Notes: generated from the sequence alone by a model not told the origin. A DNA stretch of 64,000 nt from Lachnospiraceae bacterium (GCA_017470985.1 JAFUXA010000009.1:1-64000); one strand, 5' to 3'. Shown: positions 19,172-27,940, counted from the first letter of the stretch. Made by a program: numbers and translations.

Positions 19172-20213
19172 GTTCGCTTTCGAAGAAGGTAATCAATGCA
19201 TCTACATTTAAGTCAGAGTGCTCCACTTCTCTGGAATATAGATATATGATGGAATTTAAGTCCTTGCAATGGTTGGCATAGTAAAGCATCATAAGCCAAC
19301 GGGTGGATTGAACTGCAATCATTGCGCGGGCGTAAATCTGACCATCATATACTGCACCACAGAAGTATGTATATAGTAATGATTCAAATATTTTCTGGAA
19401 AATAAATTCTGTATTGGAGTCAGGGAACATGGCGGATTTACATATTTGTGTATCATTGGAATTGCGCTTCCAATATTTTTGCGCAGAGATAATGGAATCT
19501 CGCCATGATTCTTCCAGTACTTCCATATTGATTAATACATCCATTGATTTGATGGAGTAATCTAATGTGCTCTTAATATTGTCGCTATTAGAATAAGCAA
19601 CTGATGATATGCTATCCATCTCGAAGATGTCTCCCTGGTCATAACATTCCTGCAGCGCTAACGCCATAGAAGCAGTTTGATTTAGTCGCTCCCAGAGAGG
19701 CCGGTTGTTGTTTTTGGCGATATGAAGCATTTTGTCTCTTGCAAAATTTAACTTGTCAAAAAGTATGAAGTCATAATCTTCGAATTCATCCGGATCATCT
19801 AGGAGGTCATCTTCATTTTCAATAATATCAAATCTATAGGAAGGCTCCATAAGCATCCTTACAAATTCAGGGCATGCCAGAGATAGAGAGTATTCCCGTA
19901 TATCCTGAAATTCTTCTACATGTCTTGGAAACACTTTACAGGTATAACAAAGTGATTCTTCTCCGAGAGAGGAGTGCAAATCGCATAGACCATTATCATT
20001 TAACATAGCGCAGCGAGAATTGTTTTGCAGAAAACATTGCTCTGTGAAGTTGATGGATTCTAGCAGCCGCTGTCCAAAATGACCGGACTCATTCTGGTAT
20101 CGATCAATACTATCGTCATCTATCATTATTTGCCATCCCTCGCAGCAGGATTTAGGACATTTGTCTGCTATACATTTGAAGGCATCATAGCCGGATTGCT
20201 TTCTGTGAATCAT
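19167..20213 (-). CDS. fliB: FliB-like flagellin lysine N-methylase
   Basis: 348 residues. The N-terminus has the family cysteine pattern FKCIADKCPKSCCEGW and later CAMLNDNGLCDLHS with CYTCKVFPR, residues thought to hold an iron-sulfur cluster. FliB methylates surface lysines of flagellin. The remainder is helical. It stands alone with no flagellin or flagellar gene nearby; a chemoreceptor (38412) and YjfB (62660) elsewhere in the window also point to a motile cell. The start at 20213 is reached by an ACTCAGGAGTAAT context. Substrate is inferred from family only. Confidence 0.85.
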   Translation of the reverse strand: MIHRKQSGYDAFKCIADKCPKSCCEGWQIMIDDDSIDRYQNESGHFGQRLLESINFTEQCFLQNNSRCAMLNDNGLCDLHSSLGEESLCYTCKVFPRHVEEFQDIREYSLSLACPEFVRMLMEPSYRFDIIENEDDLLDDPDEFEDYDFILFDKLNFARDKMLHIAKNNNRPLWERLNQTASMALALQECYDQGDIFEMDSISSVAYSNSDNIKSTLDYSIKSMDVLINMEVLEESWRDSIISAQKYWKRNSNDTQICKSAMFPDSNTEFIFQKIFESLLYTYFCGAVYDGQIYARAMIAVQSTRWLMMLYYANHCKDLNSIIYLYSREVEHSDLNVDALITFFESEL

Positions 20214-20437
20214 TTTATTACTCCTGAGTTATTAAGATGGGAATAGTATAGTATAGAGCAGTGGAATTGGCAATCGGGCTACCACAGAGGCGGAAAATGA
20301 GCGATTTGGTAGCTGGAGCTAGAATGATGAATCATATAGCAGTTCTTATGAATACTGGATGTCGTATATATTTGACAAAAAGAAAATAAAATGTTACTTT
20401 TAAGCTGATATAGATCATTTGCAAGAGGAGAATAGAT

Positions 20438-20965
20438 ATGGAGAAGATGTTTTTTATTATAATATTATTAGTGATGGTTTTAGTGATAGGACTGTTTGTA
20501 GCTATAGAAGCGAAATATAATGAGACACGATATGATGAAATGCAGGAATTAGCCAGAGGCCGTGGATTTAAAATGGGATACACATGTATGACATTTGTTT
20601 TGGTTGGATATATTTTCTATGATTATATTGCCCCTCGAAGTGCTATTAGATTGGATACGCCGTGTTTTGCACTGCTTGTAGTAATGATGGGATATGTGGT
20701 TTCTGAAGTTTATTGCGCTGCAAAGAATGCATATTCTCCGCTGGGACATAGCTCAAAATTAATGGCTATTACAGATTTATTATTATGTGCGTGCTCTTTA
20801 TTTAACTTTTTTATATCTTTATTGGATCAGTCGGATTATATTGTAGATGGAGTTTTGGTATTTAAAGAGATATATGTGCAACTTTCCTTGGGGATTGCAT
20901 TTGGTTTAACAGGTATTATGCTGCTTATAAGATTGTTAATGAACAAAAGAGAGCAGGAGGATTAA
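20438..20965 (+). CDS. Small multi-helix membrane protein
   Basis: 175 residues with about five hydrophobic helices (near 4-24, 47-66, 75-95, 108-125 and 148-168) and a charged loop EAKYNETRYDEMQELARGRG after the first helix. That loop and the gene order with a following short XRE regulator are a common Firmicutes pair of unknown role. ATG 20438 follows GCAAGAGGAG. The next gene starts two bases after its stop, so the two are translationally linked. No function assigned. Confidence 0.75.
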   Translation: MEKMFFIIILLVMVLVIGLFVAIEAKYNETRYDEMQELARGRGFKMGYTCMTFVLVGYIFYDYIAPRSAIRLDTPCFALLVVMMGYVVSEVYCAAKNAYSPLGHSSKLMAITDLLLCACSLFNFFISLLDQSDYIVDGVLVFKEIYVQLSLGIAFGLTGIMLLIRLLMNKREQED

Positions 20966-20967
20966 TA

Positions 20968-21174
20968 GTGAAAAACTTAAAAATGAAATCTGCTCGCGCA
21001 GCAAAGGATTTATCACAGGAGCAATTGGCAAATATTTGTGATGTTTCCAGGCAAACTATAAATGCTATTGAAAAAGGTGATTATAATCCGTCAATAAAAT
21101 TGTGCATTGCAATTTGCCGGGCATTGGATAAGACTTTGGATGAATTGTTTTGGGAAGATATAGGAGACATGTAA
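20968..21174 (+). CDS. XRE-family transcriptional regulator
   Basis: 68-residue helix-turn-helix protein starting at GTG 20968, chosen because GCAGGAGG lies seven bases upstream inside the end of the previous gene. The HTH spans about residues 15-60 (LSQEQLANICDVSRQTI, then INAIEKGDYNPS). It has no extra domain and probably regulates the pair it belongs to. Confidence 0.88.
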   Translation: MKNLKMKSARAAKDLSQEQLANICDVSRQTINAIEKGDYNPSIKLCIAICRALDKTLDELFWEDIGDM

Positions 21175-21208
21175 AATCTACAGATTTGAGAGAAATGATC
21201 TGCTATAT

Positions 21209-21841
21209 TTATTTCCGTTTAGTAAATCCATAAACCGCTAATACTCCAGTATAGATGGTTACGCTGTATGTACTGAATCTTTCAAAAACTCCAAAATACT
21301 CCTTTGGTGCATTCTGGCTTCCAACCACCCCGAAAAACATAGATGCAAGTGTGACTATCGACATAATTCCAAGCAACCAATATTTTTCCTTGAAGCTGCC
21401 AATCGAAATCATAATTAAAGAAATAATAGACAATAACACAACCAGTATCGTCAGTATATAAACGTGGATGAAAGACTGTGCCGAACCATCATATCCGCTA
21501 CCAGTAAGTGGGAAGAGCGAATACCCTATAGCTGAAATACCTTGCATTATTGAAAAAAGATATATTCCGATTCTCAGACTTTTTCTTTTATTTCTCATCA
21601 GAATAGGAAGACAGGCGCAGCATATACATGTGAATATCTTATATATGGTTACATATCCACTTGCAATTACAAATGACGGCGCATCAGTTGCGGTCAGATC
21701 ACTTACAGCCTGTTCCATCCAGTGATACCCCGGATAATTTGCCCCGCCGATAATATCGTGTAAAAAGTAAAATGGTATCGCCAGGATCCCACATATCAAA
21801 GTTAAGACCCACATTTGGTTTTTGGTTTGATTGTTTTCCAT
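21209..21841 (-). CDS. DUF998 family membrane protein
   Basis: 210 residues, about six transmembrane helices (near 11-31, 60-80, 88-106, 115-140, 150-170 and 185-205), matching the DUF998 family. Motifs include PGYHWMEQAVSDLTATDAP in the first loop. ATG 21841 with GGAGAAATAACT is preferred over the ATG at 21874, which lies inside the upstream TetR gene. It starts 11 bases after that gene and is probably controlled by it. Function of the family is unknown. Confidence 0.85.
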   Translation of the reverse strand: MENNQTKNQMWVLTLICGILAIPFYFLHDIIGGANYPGYHWMEQAVSDLTATDAPSFVIASGYVTIYKIFTCICCACLPILMRNKRKSLRIGIYLFSIMQGISAIGYSLFPLTGSGYDGSAQSFIHVYILTILVVLLSIISLIMISIGSFKEKYWLLGIMSIVTLASMFFGVVGSQNAPKEYFGVFERFSTYSVTIYTGVLAVYGFTKRK

Positions 21842-21852
21842 AGTTATTTCTC

Positions 21853-22446
21853 CTACTCCCCGTATATTTTGCAAAATTCATTAATATAGCCTTGAAGCAT
21901 ATTATTTTCAGTTACTGTATCGGAATGAATGAGATCACATTCGTAATCTATGATTGAATGAATAGCCATTGCAAAGGAAAATGCTGCAGCATCAATATTC
22001 TCAAAATGAGCTTTACCTTTGATCTGCAATGCGTAGAAAAGCATTTTTGTAGCATTGATCATGGTTCTTGTTTCTGTAACCATAATCTCTGCAGCAGATT
22101 TATTGATTGCTCTCTCTGACATGATGATTTTATAAAACATAAGCATCTGCGGCTCCATACACATTTTTCTATAGGATTCAACAGTTTCCGCTAGGATTTC
22201 ACACATAGACCGATTGTCTATTAGGCTGTCTACATCAAAAGAATCCATACCAATATTTTTCTTGGAACTATCCCGGAGATAGTGATACATCGCTTCAATA
22301 ATCTCATCCTTGGATGAAAAATGATTATATAAGGAGGCTTTGGTGATACCAACTTTGTTTGCTATCTGTTGCATAGATACTGCCCCTAAACCCTTTTCCG
22401 ATGCAAGTTCCATTAAAGCAGATACAATTTCCTTTTTTCTATCCAT
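21853..22446 (-). CDS. TetR/AcrR-family regulator
   Basis: 197 residues from ATG 22446 (MDRKKEIVSAL). The DNA-binding region is classical: ALMELASEKGLGAVSMQQIA, then KVGITKASLYNHFSSKDEII. The rest is a helical ligand-binding domain. The alternative ATG at 22473 lies at the -10 box of the promoter and is rejected. An operator-like sequence lies between the -35 and -10 boxes, so the gene is probably self-repressed together with the DUF998 gene downstream. Confidence 0.9.
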   Translation of the reverse strand: MDRKKEIVSALMELASEKGLGAVSMQQIANKVGITKASLYNHFSSKDEIIEAMYHYLRDSSKKNIGMDSFDVDSLIDNRSMCEILAETVESYRKMCMEPQMLMFYKIIMSERAINKSAAEIMVTETRTMINATKMLFYALQIKGKAHFENIDAAAFSFAMAIHSIIDYECDLIHSDTVTENNMLQGYINEFCKIYGE

Positions 22447-22465
22447 TTTCAAATTCCAACCTTTC

Positions 22466-22501
22466 GGTAGCATAATACTACCAATCGGTAATATGTGTCA
22501 A
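22466..22501 (-). promoter_or_regulatory. Promoter with embedded operator for the tetR-DUF998 pair
   Basis: On the minus strand TTGACA (22501-22496) and TATTAT (22477-22472) are 18 bp apart. GGTAG/CTACC arms at 22466-22470 and 22478-22482 and the overlapping TACC-N4-GGTA at 22479-22490 occupy the spacer and -10 box, the usual place for a TetR operator. Confidence 0.6.
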
Positions 22502-22620
22502 GTTTGTAGTTACTTTATCATTTCCAACGTTTTTCTTATACTATTTCGAATTGTGTATTCCGTGATGGATGCGCATTCGGTATAATGAGAGAAATGATAA
22601 TTAAATTTAGGGAGGGTTTT

Positions 22621-23397
22621 ATGGGAACAGTATCTACAGTATCAATGATTGGAATGGGTGTGACGTTTTTGATTGCTATTGGTTTACCAATAGGACTGCT
22701 GATTTATGCGCGGACGAAATTGGGAGCAAATATTATTTGGGCAGGAATTGGCGCAGTAACATTTATAGTATTTGCTCTTCTTCTTGAACAGATTTTGCAT
22801 ACCATAGTATTTGGCTTATTTGGCGAAACGATGAACGGAAATACTTTTATTAAAGCAATCTATGGAGGTCTTGCAGCAGGAGTCTTTGAAGAGGTTGGCC
22901 GTTTCATTTCTATGAATCTATTTAAGAAGAAAAATCTCTCAAAGCAAAATGCATTTATGTATGGTGTTGGACATGGTGGTATCGAGGCCATAATCATAGT
23001 TGGACTTACCAGCATTTCTAATCTGGCTACATCTGTTATGATTAATACGGGAGTGCTTGAAACATCCCTTTCAGTGCTTGATGAACAGACCAGGGAAGCT
23101 ACATTAAATCAGGTTTCATTATTATGGACATCTCACCCGTCTATATTTTACCTGGGTGGTGTGGAAAGAGTTTTTGCAATTGCATTGCAGGTTTGTCTGT
23201 CATATATAGTTTATAGAGCAGTCAAGGATGGAAAAATTCAATTACTGTTTTTGGCAATCGGCTTACATGCATTTGTTGATTTTGTGACAGTTTTGGTAAA
23301 TGCATTTGCTCCAGCTATAGTGGTGGAGCTTGTGCTTATAGTAATTGTTGCAATAATAGCACCACTTGTTTATAAAAAATATTCTGACGAGGAGTAG
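22621..23397 (+). CDS. YhfC-family putative intramembrane metalloprotease
   Basis: 258 residues, about seven transmembrane helices. Two conserved membrane motifs are visible: FEEVGR near 93 and GHGGIEA near 118, the Glu-Glu and His/Glu sets expected of this protease-like family. ATG 22621 has GGGAGGG upstream; the upstream ATG at 22585 overlaps a TATAAT box at 22581-22586, which is more likely the promoter. The next small gene starts four bases after its stop. Target unknown. Confidence 0.8.
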   Translation: MGTVSTVSMIGMGVTFLIAIGLPIGLLIYARTKLGANIIWAGIGAVTFIVFALLLEQILHTIVFGLFGETMNGNTFIKAIYGGLAAGVFEEVGRFISMNLFKKKNLSKQNAFMYGVGHGGIEAIIIVGLTSISNLATSVMINTGVLETSLSVLDEQTREATLNQVSLLWTSHPSIFYLGGVERVFAIALQVCLSYIVYRAVKDGKIQLLFLAIGLHAFVDFVTVLVNAFAPAIVVELVLIVIVAIIAPLVYKKYSDEE

Positions 23398-23401
23398 AAA
23401 A

Positions 23402-23683
23402 ATGCATTTGAATATTTCACTGGATAAAATTAGAGAAAAGGCTTGCAAAGATGCTGATTTTAAAGCAAGAATTTTGGATGCTTACCTGGGACAAAAATCT
23501 ATTGTGGATTTCTGCAGGGAGTGCAATAAGGCAGGAATTGAAATATATCCAATGGATATAGCGGATGCTGATGAGAGCGTCTATGCCGCTATGAGAAGAA
23601 GTACAAATGGCGGCGGTGAGAATTCTCCACATTTATCATGGGAAGAAAATATAATAGAAGAATTTGTGAAAGAGTTGCAGTAA
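23402..23683 (+). CDS. Small soluble protein, Nif11-like in its N-terminal half
   Basis: 93 residues from ATG 23402 with GACGAGGAG upstream. Residues 1-60 (KIREKACKDADFKARIL, then AYLGQKSIVDFC and NKAGIEI) recall the helical Nif11/nitrile-hydratase-like leader fold of some peptide natural products, and a Gly-rich stretch NGGGENSP follows at about 72-79. The similarity is by eye and weak. It is translationally linked to the YhfC-type protease and lies 27 bp before the DUF1848 gene. Confidence 0.6.
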   Translation: MHLNISLDKIREKACKDADFKARILDAYLGQKSIVDFCRECNKAGIEIYPMDIADADESVYAAMRRSTNGGGENSPHLSWEENIIEEFVKELQ

Positions 23684-23710
23684 TAAAGAAGAGTATTTGG
23701 TGGCAATGTA

Positions 23711-24658
23711 ATGATTATAAACACAGGGATGCGCACGGATATTCCGGCGTTTTATTCAGAATGGTTATTAAACAGAATACGAGAAGGTTATGTGCTTGTA
23801 CGTAATCCTTATAATCCATTTCAGGTGACAAAATATAGTCTGTCACCGGAGGTGGTAGATCTGATTTCTTTTTGTACGAAGAATCCGGCACCAATGCTAC
23901 CACGCATGGATATTTTAAAACCATATGGACAGTACTGGTTTGTGACAATTACACCTTATGGGCGAGATATTGAACCGAATGTTCCTGAAAAGCAAAAGGT
24001 GATGGAAGATTTTAAGATGCTATCAGATACAGTAGGTGTTGATAGCGTTGGTTGGCGTTATGATCCAATATTTGTTGATGGAGAACATTCTGTAGAGTGG
24101 CACATTGGAGAGTTTGAACAGATGGCCAAGAATCTTGCGGGATATACAAGGACTTGCGTAATTAGTTTTATCGATATATATAAGAAGGTGGAACGCAATT
24201 TTCCAGAAGCCAGAGAAGTATATAATAGTGATAGGTTAACTCTGGGGAAAGCGTTTATTGATATTGCGAAGAAGTATGATATAACAATTCGGCCGTGTGC
24301 AGAAGGAAATGACCTTGAACCATACGGGGCAGATTGCAGTGGTTGTATGACGGTAAAGACCTTTGAAACAGCGCTGCATGCAAAACTTGATGTCCCGAAG
24401 AGAAGTAAGAATCAACGTAACGGGGAATGTGCCTGCCTACTGGGGACGGATATTGGAGCTTATGATACCTGTGGGCATCTATGCAGATATTGTTATGCAA
24501 ATACAAATCCTGAACTTGTAAAAGAAAATATGAAAATACATGATCCGAAGTCACCATTTCTTTTGGGACATGGCACGCCGGAAGATATTATCCATGTGGC
24601 AAAACAGCAAAGCTGGATTAATCAACAGATTTCTATGTTTGATTTGAATTTGGTGTGA
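23711..24658 (+). CDS. DUF1848 family protein
   Basis: 315 residues. The N-terminus NTGMRTDIPAFYSEWLLNRI and VRNPYNPFQ, the middle DPIFVDGEHSVEWHIGEFEQ and the C-terminal cysteine cluster ECACLLGTDIGAYDTCGHLC followed by RYCYANTNP match the DUF1848 family, which is distantly related to radical SAM-type photoproduct lyases by fold predictions. The cysteines probably bind a metal cluster. Biochemical role unknown. ATG 23711 follows TTGGTGGC. Confidence 0.85.
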   Translation: MIINTGMRTDIPAFYSEWLLNRIREGYVLVRNPYNPFQVTKYSLSPEVVDLISFCTKNPAPMLPRMDILKPYGQYWFVTITPYGRDIEPNVPEKQKVMEDFKMLSDTVGVDSVGWRYDPIFVDGEHSVEWHIGEFEQMAKNLAGYTRTCVISFIDIYKKVERNFPEAREVYNSDRLTLGKAFIDIAKKYDITIRPCAEGNDLEPYGADCSGCMTVKTFETALHAKLDVPKRSKNQRNGECACLLGTDIGAYDTCGHLCRYCYANTNPELVKENMKIHDPKSPFLLGHGTPEDIIHVAKQQSWINQQISMFDLNLV

Positions 24659-24684
24659 AATATTGAAAGTATGAAGGTAAATGT

Positions 24685-24813
24685 TTATTTGACATATCCT
24701 GCTTCGATAGCTTGTGTGATTTTCAATGCCCAATAAATGTAGAACACATTCAGGCGCTCTATATCCGATTTGAAGGCTCTGGTAAGTTGGATTTTATGAA
24801 GATGAAGTTCACT
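24685..24813 (-). pseudogene. C-terminal remnant of an unidentified gene
   Basis: On the minus strand 42 codons stay open up to a TAA at 24685 and read as a plausible protein tail (SELHLHKIQLTRAFKSDIER, then LNVFYIYWALKITQAIEAGY and VK). There is no start codon and the frame is closed upstream. It looks like the end of a deleted gene. Family not recognised; could be chance. Confidence 0.3.
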
Positions 24814-24869
24814 TTATCTTAGGGAGTCTGCAAGAATTGCGAGGGTTTTATTATTACGGAGGAATTACT

Positions 24870-25270
24870 ATGATTTATATTACCGGAGATACGCATGCCG
24901 GCTTTAAACATAGATTTAATATGGATAATTTCCCTGAACAAAGGGAAATGACTAAGGATGATTATGTGATTATTTGCGGTGATTTTGGTGGGAACAGGAA
25001 CTTGCGAATGAAGAAGAGATGGAAGAAGGCAGAAACAACTTGCGAAAGCATGATTATACTGTGGATTTTATTATTACACATTGTTGTTCTAGTAGTACGC
25101 AGCTGTTATTGGGAGGCGCTATGTATAAGCCGGATAGAGAGACGGATTATTTGGAGTTTATAAAAAACAATGTGAACTATAAAAAGTGGTTCTTTGGACA
25201 CTACCACGATAATAGAAATATATTAGATAAAGAGATTTTAATCTATGAACAAATGATTCGAATCTCATAA
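24870..25270 (+). pseudogene. Metallophosphoesterase gene with internal deletion and frameshift
   Basis: ATG 24870 with GGAGG upstream begins MIYITGDTHAGFKHRF and continues to DDYVIICGDFGG, the start of a calcineurin-like phosphoesterase. At about 24992-25000 the reading frame changes; the next frame continues ELANEEEMEEGRNNLRKHDY, DFIITHCCSS and KKWFFGHYHDNRN to the stop at 25270, the family's C-terminal half. The central metal-binding part (GNHE region, roughly a hundred residues in relatives) is missing. No functional enzyme is expected. An intact, different metallophosphoesterase lies at 31046. Confidence 0.8.
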
Positions 25271-25314
25271 AAAGTGATGACTATACTAAATCCGAAGCTT
25301 GTGGAGGGAATGAC

Positions 25315-25770
25315 TTGATTAATTATCATAAAACAACGGAAGATGAAAAATATGAAATATGTGGATGGAAATATGAAGGTGAATACGCTATTTATAATAC
25401 ATCGACATATGAAGAGCAGCTGAAAGACAAGCGCGGATTTGCTAATCCAATTAACAATTATTATACAGTGTTTGATGGAAAACAGTTGGTTGGCTTTTTT
25501 AACTTGATTGATGAAGAGACAGAAGTTTTCTTTGGGATTGGTGTGGCTCCAGATTGCTGCAATAAAGGTTATGGGCGAGAAATATGTGAGGAAGCGCTTG
25601 AATTATCTCGTGAATTATATCCCGGTAAGACGATTTATCTTGAAGTTAGAACATGGAATTTAAGAGCTGTTAAATGTTATGAGAAGGCGGGTTTTAGCAT
25701 CGATGGAGAACCAATTAAACAAACGACTTCTATAGGTGAAGGTGTGTTCTATCGTATGGTGGCGCATTGA
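25315..25770 (+). CDS. GNAT-family N-acetyltransferase
   Basis: 151 residues starting at TTG 25315, supported by GTGGAGGG nine bases upstream. The acetyl-CoA-binding motif is GIGVAPDCCNKGYGREI near 82-98 and the late motif NLRAVKCYEKAGF near 121-133 is typical of Rim-like GNAT enzymes. Acceptor unknown. It follows the decayed metallophosphoesterase in an accessory region. Confidence 0.85.
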   Translation: MINYHKTTEDEKYEICGWKYEGEYAIYNTSTYEEQLKDKRGFANPINNYYTVFDGKQLVGFFNLIDEETEVFFGIGVAPDCCNKGYGREICEEALELSRELYPGKTIYLEVRTWNLRAVKCYEKAGFSIDGEPIKQTTSIGEGVFYRMVAH

Positions 25771-25898
25771 TTTCAGAAAAATGATCCCATCGTGACCACA
25801 AGTTGAATAAGAGTGATTTAAAGATAACTTTTGGTCCGCATCCCCGGGGAAAATGCGCCCCTTACTCCGTACCCAAAGGATCAAAAGGAGGAAGAATT

Positions 25899-27512
25899 AT
25901 GACTAGAGTAAATGAAATGATCGAGTTGACATTTGAAGGAGTAGAGCCAGCTGGCTCGCATGTGGCAGTTAATGTGAAAGCTGTTTTTACAAAGGGAGAT
26001 TTTAGTAAGGAAGTGCTTGGCTTTTATGCGGGAAATGGCACATACAAAGTTAGATTTTTAGCTGAGGAAGCAGGGCGATATACATATCAGGTTAGCGGCT
26101 TGGTATCAGGTCAAGGCACAATTGATGTGGAGGAGGCAGATGAGAAGCATCATGGTATTGTCAGACCTGATGGTACAAAGTTGCGCCATGCGGATGGTAC
26201 ATATATCACAACTTTTGGTACAACAGTGTATGCATTGGCACACCAGACAGATGAACTTACAGAGGAAACATTCAAGTCGTTAGAGTGTGGCGCATTTAAT
26301 AAAATTAGAATTTGCCTTTTCCCAAAACATTATGCATACAACAAAAATGATCACAGATATTTCCCATTCTATTATGATGAAAATGGTCAGAACATAGAGT
26401 TCACTGATAACTTGGGTGAAAAAAGAAGTGTAAAACCAATCGATACAAATCACCCTTGCTTTGAATTCTGGGATGAGTTCGAGGGCAAACTGAATAGACT
26501 TTTTGATATGGGTATCCAGGTGGATTTGATTTTGTTTCATCCATATGACAGATGGGGGCATAGCTATATGAGTCAGGAAGCAAATCTCACATATTTGGAT
26601 TTTGCCATCCGTAGATTGGCAGCCTTTCCAAATATTTGGTGGTCAATGGCTAACGAGTATGACTTATTCTTCAACTGGAAGATTGAGCAATGGCACGAAG
26701 TGGATGAGTTTATTGGTAAAAATGATCCATATGGTCATATGCTTTCAAATCACAATTGTTTTCCACTCTATGATTTTGAACGTGATGCAATCACCCATGT
26801 ATCAATTCAAAATAGAGCTATGAACAGGGTGAAAGAATTACAGGCAAAATATAATAAACCAGTATGCTATGATGAGTGCGCTTATGAGGGAAATTTAAAG
26901 GAAACATGGGGCTCAATCTCAGCTAAGGAGATGGTTAATCGTTTCTGGAAGGTTACAGTAACAGGTGGATTCTGTACTCACGGTGAAGTATTACTAGATG
27001 ATGATATCGAGACATCAGAGCAGCAGGATAATGCAGTTCTTTGGTGGGCAAAGGGTGGTAAGCTCAAAGGTCAGAGTCCGGAGCGAATTAAGTTTTTACG
27101 AGAAGTGGTTGAGTCCTTACCTGGACCAATTGAAGGAGATGTGGTTGGTCTCGGAAGAATGCTCGCAATGTCAGATCAGGAACGCGAGATGTCATTAAAA
27201 TACACACCAGAAAGCATGCGCGGATTCATAGAAACTATTGGCAGAATGGATGCATCTGAGATACTATATCATATAATACCATCATTTGAATATGCAGGTC
27301 ATTGTGGTGAGAATGTATTTATTTTCTATCTTGGAACAGATTGTTGTGCAAGATATATGCCACAGCTGCCACAGGGTAAGACATTTACCATAGAGGTAGT
27401 TGATGCTTGGAATATGACAAGAAGTCAGACAGCAACTGGAGTGAAGATGGGAGATGAAATCAGACTCCCAGGCCATGAATATATTGCTGTAATTGCTACA
27501 GCTGAAAACTAG
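25899..27512 (+). CDS. Intracellular glycoside hydrolase-like protein (DUF5060/DUF5605 type)
   Basis: 537 residues from ATG 25899 with AAAAGGAGG; the frame runs upstream to 25803 without a better start. Residues about 1-75 form a DUF5060-type beta sandwich (ELTFEGVEPAG), followed by a TIM-barrel resembling the DUF4038/apiosidase-like clan: LFHPYDRWG near 245, WWSMANEYDLFF near 280 with the likely acid/base Glu, YDECAYEG near 360 with the likely nucleophile, and a C-terminal beta domain. No signal peptide, so it should act on imported oligosaccharides. No sugar transporter lies next to it. Substrate not predictable. Confidence 0.8.
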   Translation: MTRVNEMIELTFEGVEPAGSHVAVNVKAVFTKGDFSKEVLGFYAGNGTYKVRFLAEEAGRYTYQVSGLVSGQGTIDVEEADEKHHGIVRPDGTKLRHADGTYITTFGTTVYALAHQTDELTEETFKSLECGAFNKIRICLFPKHYAYNKNDHRYFPFYYDENGQNIEFTDNLGEKRSVKPIDTNHPCFEFWDEFEGKLNRLFDMGIQVDLILFHPYDRWGHSYMSQEANLTYLDFAIRRLAAFPNIWWSMANEYDLFFNWKIEQWHEVDEFIGKNDPYGHMLSNHNCFPLYDFERDAITHVSIQNRAMNRVKELQAKYNKPVCYDECAYEGNLKETWGSISAKEMVNRFWKVTVTGGFCTHGEVLLDDDIETSEQQDNAVLWWAKGGKLKGQSPERIKFLREVVESLPGPIEGDVVGLGRMLAMSDQEREMSLKYTPESMRGFIETIGRMDASEILYHIIPSFEYAGHCGENVFIFYLGTDCCARYMPQLPQGKTFTIEVVDAWNMTRSQTATGVKMGDEIRLPGHEYIAVIATAEN

Positions 27513-27530
27513 AATTCCATTCGTGTTTTA

Positions 27531-27546
27531 TTCATCTGCTACGGCA
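27531..27546 (+). repeat. 16-bp near-repeat, left copy
   Basis: TTCATCTGCTACGGCA differs at one base from TTCATCTGCCACGGCA at 32790-32805, inside the 5' end of the tyrosine phosphatase gene. The two copies enclose the defence-like operon. They may be traces of an attachment site or of a duplicated phosphatase gene start; neither is proven. Confidence 0.35.
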
Positions 27547-27638
27547 GATTATGTCATTTCTTTTAGAAAGCCAATAATGGCAAGGCTTTGCGGGCATGTG
27601 AGATGAAAAAATAACACAAAAATAACACTCTTGCGGGA

Positions 27639-27809
27639 ATGAAAGAGGAACATGAGAAACTAAAACTGCAGGGTGGGAAATGGAACTTTAAGACAATGGA
27701 ATCGGGGATGTGATATAAGGAGAGGATCAGTGAGAGCTGGTCCTTTTTCGATGTAGCTAATTATTTTAATATCGAGTATATAATCAGGGATGGGAAAGAA
27801 TATTATTAA
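27639..27809 (+). pseudogene. Gene fragment with in-frame TGA
   Basis: From ATG 27639 the frame reads MKEEHEKLKLQGGKWNFKTM then ESGM, meets TGA at 27711, and continues in the same frame as YKERISESWSFFDVANYFNI then EYIIRDGKEYY to TAA at 27807. Both halves look like protein, which suggests a gene broken by a nonsense change. Family not recognised. Confidence 0.4.
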
Positions 27810-27940
27810 GGTTAGTAATATTAAAGTATATTTGATGGTAGATATTAGAATTTTGAACTATAAGTCCAATGCATTTGGTTGACTTTAGATTACGATAGAG
27901 TTAGGTGATATTTTATGCATACATGCTAATACGAAAAATA

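Larger units (their letters stand above)
27513..27940. other. Gene-poor stretch with decayed sequence
   Basis: Between the glycosidase and the operator array no intact gene is seen. At 27518-27560 the + strand reads IRVLFICYGRLC, resembling the N-terminus of low-molecular-weight tyrosine phosphatases (compare IKVLFICHGNIC at 32775). A short direct repeat AATAACACAAAAATAACAC lies near 27610-27629, followed by the fragment at 27639. These look like debris of an insertion or deletion event. Confidence 0.4.

Noticed and set aside
20297-20389. 30-codon ORF (MSDLVAGARMMNHIAVLMNT, then GCRIYLTKRK) with GAGGCGG upstream
   Set aside because: No recognisable family and it overlaps the likely promoter region of the next genes; it may be a remnant, but the evidence is too thin to call a gene.
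25803-25898. N-terminal extension of the glycosidase
   Set aside because: The best ribosome site, AAAAGGAGG, lies at 25884-25892, immediately before ATG 25899; the extension has no domain match.
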